A DNA stretch of 64,000 nucleotides, taken from NCBI GenBank assembly GCA_963922205.1, contig CAWUHX010000126.1:496001-560000 (forward strand), read 5' to 3'. Position numbers and translations under genes: made by a program. Source of the stretch: Romanomermis culicivorax (Eukaryota; Nematoda; Enoplea; Mermithida; Mermithidae). The notes below the pieces were generated by a model. The model saw only the letters and a list, made by a program, of their open reading frames with translations. It did not search any database and was not told the origin of the DNA. Below, in pieces: positions 46,508-57,100 of the stretch. How positions within the stretch are numbered: the stretch's first letter is position 1; each line of letters begins with the position of its first letter.

Positions 46508-47579
46508 GGAGCAGTTACTGGAGAAGTTATATAGAAACTTGGATGAAGCATGCTCATTTTCCAGCATACAAAGCTTATTTAAAAAAGCCAAATCTCTAGA
46601 TTGTGGCATAACACTAAAATTTGTAAAGCAATGGTTATCAAAGCAAGATTCATACACACTACACAAGCAAGCCATACGAACATTCCCAAGAAATCGCATA
46701 TATTCTAGTGGTATTGATGCACAATGGGAACTGAACCTGGTTGATATGCAGGCTTACAGCAATCATAATGAAGGTTTCAAGTACATGCTTACCTGTATTG
46801 ATATATTCAGCAAGTACTCTTGGATACATCCCCTAAAATCCAAGAGTGGGAAAAATGTATCTTCAGCGTTCAAACATATTATCTCACAAGGACGGAAGCC
46901 ATATGTTGTTAGGACTGATAAAGGAAAAGAGTTTGTGAATGCAGATTTCAAAAAACTGTTAAAGTCACATGATATTTCATTTTTCACTTCACAAAATGAG
47001 GACATAAAGTGTTCTATCATAGAGCGATTCAATCGGACAATTAAGACCAAAATGTGGCGATATTTCACAGAGTATAGCACACATAAATGGATTGATGTAA
47101 TTGACAAGCTTGTTTATGGGTACAATAATTCATTCCACCGTTCAATTGGTGCAGAACCAAGCAGTGTTACATTTGATAATGAGCCTGAAATTCGGAAACG
47201 TCTTTACCCACTCAATGCTGATCATACGAGGAATCCGAAGCTGAAAGTTGGCGATTATGTTAGAATGTCAAAGTTTCGGCAGAAATTTGATAAAGGTTAT
47301 ATGCCCCAATGGACTGAAGAACTTTTTTTAATAACAAAAGTTAATGTACGCCAGTCTCAGCCCGTATATAAGGTTCAAGATTTAAAAGGGGAGGTCATTT
47401 ATGGTACATTTTATGAGAAAGAACTCCAGAAGGTTATTTTTGATCAAACTCGTACATTTAAAATAGAGCGTGTGATTAGCAAGCGCAGGTTACATGATGG
47501 TAGTGTGAAGCTTTTTGTAAAGTGGTTAGGGTACCCTGATAATTTCAACGAGTGGATTGACCAGAAAGATTTATCATGA
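46461..47579 (+). CDS. INT: Integrase, copy 2, first catalytic Asp changed to Asn
   Basis: Differs from copy 1 at one codon: GAC at 32579-32581 is AAC at 46734-46736, so QWELD reads QWELN at residue 92. That residue aligns with the first metal-binding Asp of DDE integrases (WQxD in retroviruses). This version should be inactive for strand transfer. D153, E188 and the chromodomain are unchanged. It may be a real allele, a second copy or a base error. Confidence 0.93.
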   Translation: MPKTTNPTNRGTPHSREQLLEKLYRNLDEACSFSSIQSLFKKAKSLDCGITLKFVKQWLSKQDSYTLHKQAIRTFPRNRIYSSGIDAQWELNLVDMQAYSNHNEGFKYMLTCIDIFSKYSWIHPLKSKSGKNVSSAFKHIISQGRKPYVVRTDKGKEFVNADFKKLLKSHDISFFTSQNEDIKCSIIERFNRTIKTKMWRYFTEYSTHKWIDVIDKLVYGYNNSFHRSIGAEPSSVTFDNEPEIRKRLYPLNADHTRNPKLKVGDYVRMSKFRQKFDKGYMPQWTEELFLITKVNVRQSQPVYKVQDLKGEVIYGTFYEKELQKVIFDQTRTFKIERVISKRRLHDGSVKLFVKWLGYPDNFNEWIDQKDLS

Positions 47580-48064
47580 ATGCCACAGAACTTCTCAACC
47601 TTGTGAAAAAAGATAGGTTGCTCTCAAAGCATTTTCTAGGCATCTTCCCCAGCGATAAATTAGACCTTGAAATATCTAGAAGACCGATTGCTATAATTGT
47701 GAATACAGATCCATCAACCAAAGTTGGACAACATTGGATAGCAATTTACATTGATAGGAGTGGAATTTGTGATTATTTTGACTCGTATGGTATGTATCCA
47801 TATAGGCTTAGTTTCATCAAATTTATGAATGAAAACAGTAAATTGTGGTACTACAATTGTAAACGTTTACAAAGTAGTGATAGTTATGTTTGTGGTGTTT
47901 ATTGTTTATATTTTCTTTTTCAAAGGGTTCGTGGGGTTTCTTTCCACATTTTGCTGCAATTATTTGATAATCGAAACTATGTGTATAATGACAAGTATGT
48001 ATGCAACTTTTTGTACATGAAATTTAAATACAAACATAAGATTTGTTATGGTAAAAAATTTTAA
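47576..48064 (+). CDS. PRO: Adenain-like cysteine protease, copy 2
   Basis: Same translation as 33421-33909, with H53, D69, Q99 and C106 intact. Confidence 0.9.
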   Translation: MNATELLNLVKKDRLLSKHFLGIFPSDKLDLEISRRPIAIIVNTDPSTKVGQHWIAIYIDRSGICDYFDSYGMYPYRLSFIKFMNENSKLWYYNCKRLQSSDSYVCGVYCLYFLFQRVRGVSFHILLQLFDNRNYVYNDKYVCNFLYMKFKYKHKICYGKKF

Positions 48065-48181
48065 TATGTGTCCAACTGTTGTTTTTTTATGAATAAATAT
48101 GTATATATATATATTGTCACAGTTTCTTCTTGACATTATACCCTTGAAAAGTCACAGAGCGAGGTTGACATTCTAGTCTAA

Positions 48182-48991
48182 ATGTCTGATCAGTTTTACA
48201 TTACCTTACCGAGCAACACTGAACATGGTTCAACAGCATCAAAGTACAGTGTCAAATTGGCTAATAGAATCAAACTTGAAGGTGAATGGGAGGTTGGTCT
48301 AGCTGAGATAATTTATCCCAACAGCCGTTATATCGTCTTGACCAGCGAAAATGATGAAAACATTATTGAGGTAGATAGAGTGAAAGGAGAAACCATAAAA
48401 TTGAAGATACCTCCTGGTAGCTATATAGATATCGAGACTCTCATTAAAGCAATCAACAAAGTATCTGAAGAAGAAGAAGCCTTGCCCATGAGCTTCAATT
48501 ATGATGAGAGCATAAAACTAGTATCCTTCACAGTTGATGAAAATAAAATATTGCATGTCATTCTCAGCAATAAACTTGCTCAAATTTTAGGGTTTGATGA
48601 AAAACTGCTGTATGCTGGGGACATTACTAGAGACTTGTATAATATCAAAAATGTAAACATTGTCGAGCGTAGCGCCAGCCGGTCACCACATATACATCTG
48701 ACTTGTCCTTGTGAAATTATGTATATTTACTGTAACATTGTTGAAAACCAAATTGTAGGAAATACTATGGCCCCTCTTTTACGCATTGTCACAGCTGGTG
48801 GATCTGAAGAAAACCTCAAGCTTGTTGATCGGACCTATGACAGCTTGCACTATGTACCCCTTCTTTTAAAAGATATAAATATCATTGAAATAAATATAAG
48901 GAACAACTTTGGTGACTATTTATTGTTGGATTCTGATAAGGTTATTGTTAGGTTGCATTTTAGACGACGTTCTTTACCATACGTGTATTAG
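48182..48991 (+). CDS. mCP: Minor capsid protein, copy 2
   Basis: Same 269-residue translation as 34027-34836. Confidence 0.88.
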   Translation: MSDQFYITLPSNTEHGSTASKYSVKLANRIKLEGEWEVGLAEIIYPNSRYIVLTSENDENIIEVDRVKGETIKLKIPPGSYIDIETLIKAINKVSEEEEALPMSFNYDESIKLVSFTVDENKILHVILSNKLAQILGFDEKLLYAGDITRDLYNIKNVNIVERSASRSPHIHLTCPCEIMYIYCNIVENQIVGNTMAPLLRIVTAGGSEENLKLVDRTYDSLHYVPLLLKDINIIEINIRNNFGDYLLLDSDKVIVRLHFRRRSLPYVY

Positions 48992-49009
48992 CTGATCATA
49001 TTGAACAAG

Positions 49010-49480
49010 ATGCATATAGTATATATTCCTGAAGATAGTGATTATTGGGTTAATTTTTATAAAGCATCGATATCAACACAAAAGCAATATCAGATAGGAG
49101 GAGATTTACCGGCATTCAGGGCAATTACAGCCTATCACAGAGGGGGAGGGCTCGGGAGCTTCTTTCGTAGTCTTTTTAGGACTGCTATGCCTATTCTAAA
49201 ATCAGCAGGGAAGCATGCCCTCATTGCAGGGAGCAAAATAGCTTCAGACATAGCTCAGGGTAGACCATTGCCTGAAAGCGCCAGAGAGCATGGTAAAATG
49301 GCTGCAAGTGGTGTTCTTCATAAAATGGCGGATGATTTGGCATATAGTGCAACTCAGAGTGGCCGTGGTAGGAAAACTCAGAAGCGAAGATATAAAAAGA
49401 GGTGCAAATCAGCCCCATCATCATTCTGTACAAAGAAGAAGCGTAAAACCGTTTCTCCTACGGACATTTTCAGCCACTAA
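49010..49480 (+). CDS. PX: pVI/pX-like protein, copy 2
   Basis: Same 156-residue translation as 34855-35325. Confidence 0.78.
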   Translation: MHIVYIPEDSDYWVNFYKASISTQKQYQIGGDLPAFRAITAYHRGGGLGSFFRSLFRTAMPILKSAGKHALIAGSKIASDIAQGRPLPESAREHGKMAASGVLHKMADDLAYSATQSGRGRKTQKRRYKKRCKSAPSSFCTKKKRKTVSPTDIFSH

Positions 49481-49484
49481 TAAT

Positions 49485-50947
49485 ATGAGCAAATTATTGG
49501 ACGAAAACTCTATACCTAGTACAAAAACTGAATTGGATCTATTTACTGTACCACCAACACAAGTGGCCATAAGAAGATCATTTTGGAGTGAAGTGCAATT
49601 ACAAGTAAATTGTTAGGAACATCCCCATGATACTTTTTCTCAATGCATACATTTTTTTTTTTCAGAACCCATGCACCAATGAGGGACCTTATGAGTTCAA
49701 AATTTCTCCCGATATGTATATGCTGGACTTATCAAAAAATTATGTATATTTCATTGCTCGCATAGTCAAGCCTGATGGAACTGAGTGTAAAGTCACGAAC
49801 GATGGAGATGCAAACAACATTGGAGGTGATTTGATATTCCCGATTAACATGCTGGGGAAAACTTTTTTTCGTCAAGTCAAAACATTCCTGAATGGGAAGC
49901 TCATCTCTGATAGGTAGTACTCATTATTGTTTTTCTCCTCAAAATTTACAATCACCTTTTTTTCTTTTCAGTGGTGACAAATATGCCTATCGTGCTATGT
50001 TGGAGACTGAGCTAAATTTTGGTAGAGACGCAAAGAAGACCCAACTGCAAGCCAGTCTCTATTACCCGGACATAGAAACTGAAGGAGACCAAATATCTAA
50101 AGGCTATCTCAGTCGCCTACTACGCTTCAAGAATAGTACTTGGGTTGAAATTATGGCTCCTCTGCATATTGACTTGTTTATGCAAGAGAGATTTTTGATT
50201 AATCAATGTGAACTACGCATCGAGTTGTATAGAAACAGTGATGAATTCTGCTTGATCCAAGCTGATAACTGTCCAAACTTAAAATACAAGCTTGAGATAA
50301 AGCAACTTTCCTTGTTTATGAAAAAAGTGGAAGTATCAGATAGCATTAGTATGGCTATCGAATCTATGTTGCAGACCACAAGCGTGAAGTATCCTCTTAG
50401 GCGCACACAGATAACAACATTGCATGTCACCGAAAATCGAAGGTCCACACCATTGAATTCCTTATTCAGTGGCGTCTTACCCCGGCGCCTTGTCATTGGT
50501 ATGGTAGCTGCTCATGCTGCCAGGGGAACATACACTTCAAACCCCTTCATGTTCCATGACTTTGGCATAGCAGAGATCAAAGTTGTGAGTGGCACAAATG
50601 TTGTGCCTTCATCACCATATAAGTTGGATTTTGAGAAAAATCAATTGACCAGGGCTTTTATCCAGATGTTTGAAGGATTGGACATTGCAGGGGATGACAA
50701 AGGAAATATGATTAGTTTTGATCGATTTGCTAAGGGTGGTTGCACGTTTTTTGTTTTTGAACTTGGAGCAGATGGAACAGTTGATTCATCGACATGGGAA
50801 TTAGTCCGCGATGGAACCACGACACTCGAAATGCACTTTGGGAAAGATTTACCTGGTGGTGGCATAGAATGCATCATATATGCAGAATTTGATTCTTTGC
50901 TCATGATTGATCATACACGTCAGGCGTATATGGATTTCACAGTTTAG
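49485..50947 (+). CDS. MCP: Major capsid protein, copy 2
   Basis: Exons 49485-49604, 49666-49913 and 49972-50947. The first intron has two more T in its polypyrimidine tract than copy 1. Coding sequence is the same. Confidence 0.88.
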
Positions 50948-51084
50948 ATTAACTTGTTGTACGTTTTTTCCTCATACTAACATAATTATGTGTTACATTG
51001 GTTTTTTTTTTTGCAGAATAAAGTGCTTGCAGTGCTAATTTCATTTTTTTTTTATTGTCATACCAAAAAAAACGCCTACACCAT

Positions 51085-52059
51085 CTAAGCATCAACACTA
51101 TGAAAAATTTTGGCCATATCACATATGCTTTCATCTTCTAGACACAGGAGAATGGTGCCCATTTCATCATTCGAAATTTCATCTCTTTGTTCCACGCACT
51201 TCATCACAACATTGTAGATATGTTGACGGCCCACAATTGTGTTCATAAATGCATTTTGATAAATGGTGCAATATTGATGGACAAACCGTTCTCTACTCTG
51301 GAACCTGACCGACATCATCTTCTTGAAAGGTGTGCTCACCTTATGAGGAAGGTGGCTTAGTTGCTTTATGTAATCCATCAATTGTCCAGTGAGAATGCTG
51401 AAAAAGTTAATTTACTTTATGAAACCTAATTTTCCACAAGACACATTATAGTTTTCTCACTTTACATCTTCGACTTCACTGCATGAATGCCACGAACCAT
51501 AGAAAGGTCGATTGTGGTGACATCCCAGACATGGGTATCGCTGAGAAAAGTGTCTACGCGCTATAGCTGCATAACATAACACAAATAAAGATTCGATTTG
51601 TGCGGACTCCTGGCTGGTAAAGTCAATTTTCTCACATTTCTCTTTCTCACATTGATCCCGAATAAATGTAATTGCTTCTTCAACTTGTTGTTCAAGCTCA
51701 ACCAATTTTTTGAATTCTGCTACTGTCAACTTGATATCTTTATTTCGAAAATTGTTGTAAAATGTTACCTTTCCCGGGGCATTACTTTCTTGGTGACTAG
51801 AAGAAGTATCATTTTTTCCGCATTTAACCACCATCCGATATCCCAAGTCAACCTCCAATGTATCATTTGAATCCAAGCAGACCATAATTTTGCTTGACTG
51901 GTTTTTCAATTCTCTATACTGTGGTAATATTAGATTAACACCTTCTTTGGTAGGTATGACACGGCCATTTTTTACCATGCATTTACGGAGTCCAATGCTG
52001 GGATACTCATTGAACTTGGACACCAAAACGTGAATAGCAGATCCCAACGAAAATTCCAT
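51085..52059 (-). CDS. Right-end inward gene, copy 2
   Basis: Exons 51461-52059 and 51085-51397, same 303-residue translation as 36929-37903. A poly-A run just outside its 3' end is one base shorter than in copy 1. Confidence 0.68.
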
Positions 52060-53306
52060 GAGAATAAGTTGACAATATTAGAGCCTGGTTATAAAATTAT
52101 CCAGCAAAATATAAAACATTCAGATCAACCGATTTATATATATATATATATATTTTTTTATCACACTGGATGGTAAAACCAGGAAGAATATTCATGCATG
52201 CAGTCTTGCTGAGTAAATAATTTGTTTCTGTCAATCCTGTATAGCATTCATATTTTGAAGCATACTGTAGATCATAATGTTTGAAGGCTATGACTGATGC
52301 TATTTTTGTTATGCTTCTATACTTCCCGATTGACTATCATTTCATAGCGACAGAAAATCTCCAATCGTTCAAAAGCACAATATGACTCCAGCTTGTCCCC
52401 TAGCAGTTCCAGAGCCCGCTGTTTTTGTTGAGGTAATTACTTTTTAAGTAACCCTGCTAGTCTCAAACTCCATGGTATAGCAGCAAGTGCTGAGCAGGAA
52501 ACTTTATCTTTTTCAAGTTTTATTGTTGTACTCTACATTTAATTTCCCCAATTACTTTTCGCCTACATGAAAATTGATTAATCGATACTCCTCTAATAGA
52601 TATACCCACCTTTAAGGTAACTACCAGCCAATATGGCATTACTAATAATGTATTGTCAGTTGGTGCTGAGGTTGAGGTGTGCACAATGAAAAAAAGATCC
52701 CCTAAAGGTAATGATTGCTTGATGCATTTATTTGTGTCTATTATATTCAATGTCTTCAGAGTATTGCTCGATATATGATACAGCCCACAATAATGTCAAC
52801 CACAACAGAGTGCTTCCTACAAGTATGTACATTGTTTTCTTCATATTTCTGACCTGACATTTTCTTTGCAATATAGATATTGAATCAACCCTACAATTCA
52901 TGCAATATGAAATTCACCAGCTGTCCTGTCAATTGAGAAGTCTTGAGGATATACTCCACATATTAGTGATAAAACATTGAATGTTTTCCTTATGATTTTG
53001 TATGTTGGTGTAAATGAATTGAAATAAAACATGTCTCGCAGGTTACAAAAAAAAATTGGACATTTGTACACCCACAATAGGAAAAAATTTACTACACACG
53101 TACAGCTTTTACTTTTATATACAGCTTTTTAACCAGTCATTTCATCGAGCTCGTTGATCAGTGGCAACATCCCCGACTACCAACAGAACGACCAAGGTTC
53201 GAATCCGGGTGTGATCACTTTTTATTTTCCTTGGACTTCTCTGGTGAATTCGACGACCCTAATGGGATGACGTCAAATATCATCCAGAGGGTCCATACTT
53301 ACTACT
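51949..53306 (-). repeat. Polinton right TIR (complete, about 1.36 kb)
   Basis: Inverse of the left TIR, with the final bases acttactact matching the left terminus inverted. Contains the start of the right-end gene, the 76-codon frame (52520-52750), a TA microsatellite (near 52135-52153) and a tRNA-like promoter segment near 53147-53206. Confidence 0.9.
53147..53214 (+). promoter_or_regulatory. tRNA-like box A/box B segment in the TIR
   Basis: A perfect box B, ggttcgaatcc (53196-53206), lies about 40 bp after a box A-like stretch (tcgttgatcagtggcaac), and a T run follows at about 53219. This is the layout of an internal RNA polymerase III promoter. The T stem pairs only partly and no acceptor stem forms, so it is not a functional tRNA. 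An inverted copy is in the left TIR (box B at 22438-22448). Confidence 0.45.
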
Positions 53307-53312
53307 GATACG
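53307..53312. repeat. Polinton target-site duplication, right (gatacg)
   Basis: Direct repeat of 22332-22337, immediately after the right TIR. Confidence 0.9.
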
Positions 53313-54102
53313 GTTGTTAAATGAACGAAAGCAATGGAAGTGTTTTGGCTCAGAGCGCTTCACAAAATCGTGGGTTTCCTGCACACTGCTGCTCTGACAG
53401 TCTCACCCTATGACATAATATGACAATGACTTAATTTGCACTTCTTTCACAGAAAATGGAGTTTGATTTTATTCAATGCAATCAGGCTATCAATGGGTCA
53501 GCAGGACGCCATGGAGTGCTCATTTGTGCTACCTGTCTTAATTAATAAATAAGAGAATTCGCGTGACATTAAAGTTGCGTATTTTTTCGTCACTTAAAAA
53601 TGGCGTAAAACGAAGATGCAGTCACTGCTGACTTCGTCGACTATCCGTGATCAGCTGAGATCATAGTCTAAGGATGAAGGTGGAAATGACTTAAACAGCA
53701 TCATTTCAACATCATGAGATGGGCTTCCACGGATTTATCAAACGAACTTTCCGTATCTTAAGCTTACGTGAATACCAGTCTTCCATATACATTGACCCAT
53801 TATAGATCCGTTTATTTTCAAATGAGCCTCGCAATGAACGGAAAATAATCCGCATAAACAGATGAATAACCTGCATCGAATGTCTTCTATCGCATTGCTT
53901 CCACGTTTAATTAAACAGAATATGATTTCTAATTACTTCCAAATTCAAACTAACAAAAATTTTCACGAGCTTCATCGATTATACATTTTTGAATTCTATC
54001 TCTTCTTATTACCGATGTGCATTGCAAAATTGGAATTTTCCTGACCCAACAAACGCCACGCTTCATAACACCATAAATAACTGCGTCACAAAATGAAAAC
54101 CT
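53313..54102. other. Intergenic region between Polinton and syntrophin 3' end
   Basis: 790 bp with only one short open frame (53862-54044, 60 codons, no recognised motif). Probably contains the syntrophin 3' UTR and polyadenylation region. Confidence 0.45.
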
Positions 54103-57100
54103 TCAAAATTTGTTCTTGTCGACGAAGTTTTGATCGACGCTAATGACTCTGGCCAACATGAAACTGTGCAGGGTATAGATTAGCGGGTACAATTCGGTAC
54201 AATCCAAATCCTGGTAAAGAGAAAGTATCACAAAAATCAGACACTGATTTATGCACAAAACGTACCACAATTTTTAATTCGGGAGGCGTTGATCGATTGT
54301 CGAAAGCCAATCTGATATGCATTTTTCCATCGTCGCACGAACTCTTCAACATTGAAAACTTGTATCTCCAAGCGTATTTCTGAAAAAGAAGAATATATAG
54401 CAAAAAATAGATGATCACAAAGTTCTCTTTTCAGATAAGAGTATTACAGTATAATTTTCCCTATTGCCAAGGAAACACCACTGCCTTAATTTTAGAATAT
54501 AAGTGTAGCACAGAGAAAGCCACAACAAAATATTATATGTGTAATATTCTTTAAACACATATATAATATGTGTTTATAATATAATATACACATATAATAC
54601 ATATAATATTTTCTTGTGGCTTTCTCTGTGCTGAAATTATCATAAATTCTTTAAACTATGGAAATTTCGTGCATACGCGATAACAACAACAACGCAAGTG
54701 TTTGAAACATTGCCTCAATAAGGACGCGTTATTAGAGATGGGCTTACACTGGCACACTGATGTGATTTAGTTTTCCTAAGAATCTGTAGGGTACATCTGT
54801 ATTATAGGAAATGCGTCTGTATCTGTGGTCAGATACAGGTGAACTTGCCACTATTCACTCCGCTGATGCAATGTCTGTAAAATATGGTTCAGGAGGAAAA
54901 GATCAAGTTGATATGGAAAACTGGATTCACTGCAAACGATTATTTTAAAACATATAGATAAAACAACTGTTTCAAATAAATACACATTGCATATGGATAC
55001 ATCGACGATGATCAAAAATTTGTGAGTGAACATTGACAATGATGCGAATATTTTCGAACAGCTTGCCATCAACCATGTAAACGGCTTAATTATCCATTGT
55101 CATGAACTGTCATGAAAAATGTAAGTCTATGTCTCAGTTGTTTCGATTACCTTCTTATGAATATCGTACAACCCGATGCCGTGCTTGATATCGAAAACCA
55201 AACCGCTAGGACGATCTTTGACATTACAAGCGAATGTTTTTGACTGAAAAGGCGCAAAAACCATAGGAATAAAGAGCGTATATTTAGATCACGTTTAAGT
55301 TCAGATCACGTTTAAGATTTTTAAGATCACGTTAATTCAGATCACGTCTAAGTTAATAACCTCTGTTTTACAGTAGCATCAACATATACTTTTTGCGTGA
55401 CATCTGTCTGACAATTTAGTCTTTTAGCTAGAAACCGAACACGATTTCTAGCTAGAAGACTTAAACGACTCAAAATGAATACTGACAGTAGAAATTAATT
55501 GATTTTTACAGCAATAAGAAAAATGCTATGAAATGCCGCGATGAATTGTCCGTCATTCTTCAGTACATCTCCGGATTATCCTCCATTTTCATCACAATCA
55601 ATGCACGGGAGCGAATCAATAAAAATGCTTCCGATCAGTTATCTTTCTGAATAGCGAATACGAAATGTTTCGGATGGTTTTCCGCTATTCCTCTGGATTC
55701 TACTGCTCCTAATAAAATCAGGTTCAGAATCGAGTGAAAAATCACATCAAGTTAGGCCCCGGGGCTGGGTCCAATATTTGGGTATAAGCCAGTCCGGCTC
55801 GATCCATTGAAAATTTTTTCTTGCATTTGATTGTTCACCTGTAGCCTAGACACCGTATAGTAGATCGATCGGTGCCATGCAGCCCGTAACTGATCCAACG
55901 ACGCTTGAGCTTCGACGCTGAAATATCGGTTATCCCCCGACGACGTATCCACGCCGAAAACAAATTCGCGCTCGTCCCGATGTTCAAAATCCTGATACAA
56001 AAACAAATCGAATGAAACACTACACAACGTACAATTTTTGGAATAATGTCCGAATCAAGATACTGAATTAGACTGCCATTTAGGTTTAGATTAAGGTTTA
56101 GATGATCTGGATTTTCCAGACATTACCCCACCGACGTGTTCTGAATCTGTCTTTTACCCGTCGGAGCCGGAAATTAGGGTTTTATTCACGAGCCTTCTAA
56201 ATCACTGTTCAGATCCACTTATATGAACACTCAGTAGCGATATAAGAAATTATCTCCACAGATTATAGCATGCCCAACAACTATTTCACTCTAATATAAT
56301 AATCATCCTAATTCTAATTCCAAGTGATCGAAAAATCTCCTATCGTTCTTGAATGTGTTAAGTCTTTTATCGTGTACTTTTTTGTGCTTTTCAATTTCCA
56401 CTGCGTAGACGTTAGCACAGCCAGTCATAAGCTAACGGCATTTCGAAACAGAAAGAGAACATCGACAACGTTAGGCGGTCTCTCTGAACGACTGTGACAT
56501 TCACTCTTTACATTTCAATACTCTCTATTTCCTATATTCCAATATTAATTTAACCATTGATCATCGTTCAACCATTAATAGTTCAACATAGCATTCTGTT
56601 GAATTGGCATAAATATCTACCTAACACTGACAACCTTCAACTCAAATGAAACAATACCAATCTTGACCTCAGTTCAACCGCAAGACTGACGTAGGTACAC
56701 TATTACTGTATTTCCGTATTTATGTAACACAATCAAGTAAACAGAGATTATCTCTTGCGCTCTTCTTAAACCCAGTTCAGAAGTAAAAAAATCCTGATTA
56801 TCGTTGACTATCGCCGATTTCGTGGGAATTTCATCGGCGACTGCTCCCGATTTTACCCATTCAGAAGTGAAAAAGTCCTAGAATCTTTGTCGCCGGCAAT
56901 CAGCGACAATCGGGAACTGTCGCCGATTTTGATCCTATGAATCGGAGATGAAATTCGGGAAATAAAACATTGATTTATTTTTCAGGACTGTCGTCGATTT
57001 TTTAAATGCTAAGCATAGGAGGAAAAAATTGCTCTAGGCATCACAAGGTTATTTTTAGCTTTACCTAAACAATATAAAACCTGAAAAACATTCAGTGTGC

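Larger units (their letters stand above)
22338..53306. mobile_element. Polinton (Maverick) locus, shown twice across an assembly gap
   Basis: Outer ends are inverted (agtagtaagtatgg inward on both sides) and flanked by one perfect gatacg duplication. The content is the Polinton hallmark set: PolB, HerA/FtsK ATPase, integrase, adenain-like protease, minor and major capsid proteins. As written the locus is 30,969 bp, but 14,055 bp are present twice either side of 100 N. Merging the overlap gives about 16,813 bp, inside the usual 15-20 kb range. All open frames needed for replication, integration and capsids are intact in copy 1, and splice phases fit, so the element is probably young. Confidence 0.92.

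Noticed and set aside
24537-52747. Two genuine tandem Polintons
   Set aside because: Near-identity, breakpoints exactly at a 100-N gap, missing internal termini and a single target duplication fit contig overlap better. Not excluded without reads.
53147-53220. Functional tRNA gene
   Set aside because: Box B is perfect but the T stem is only partly paired and no acceptor stem forms; kept only as a tRNA-like promoter segment.
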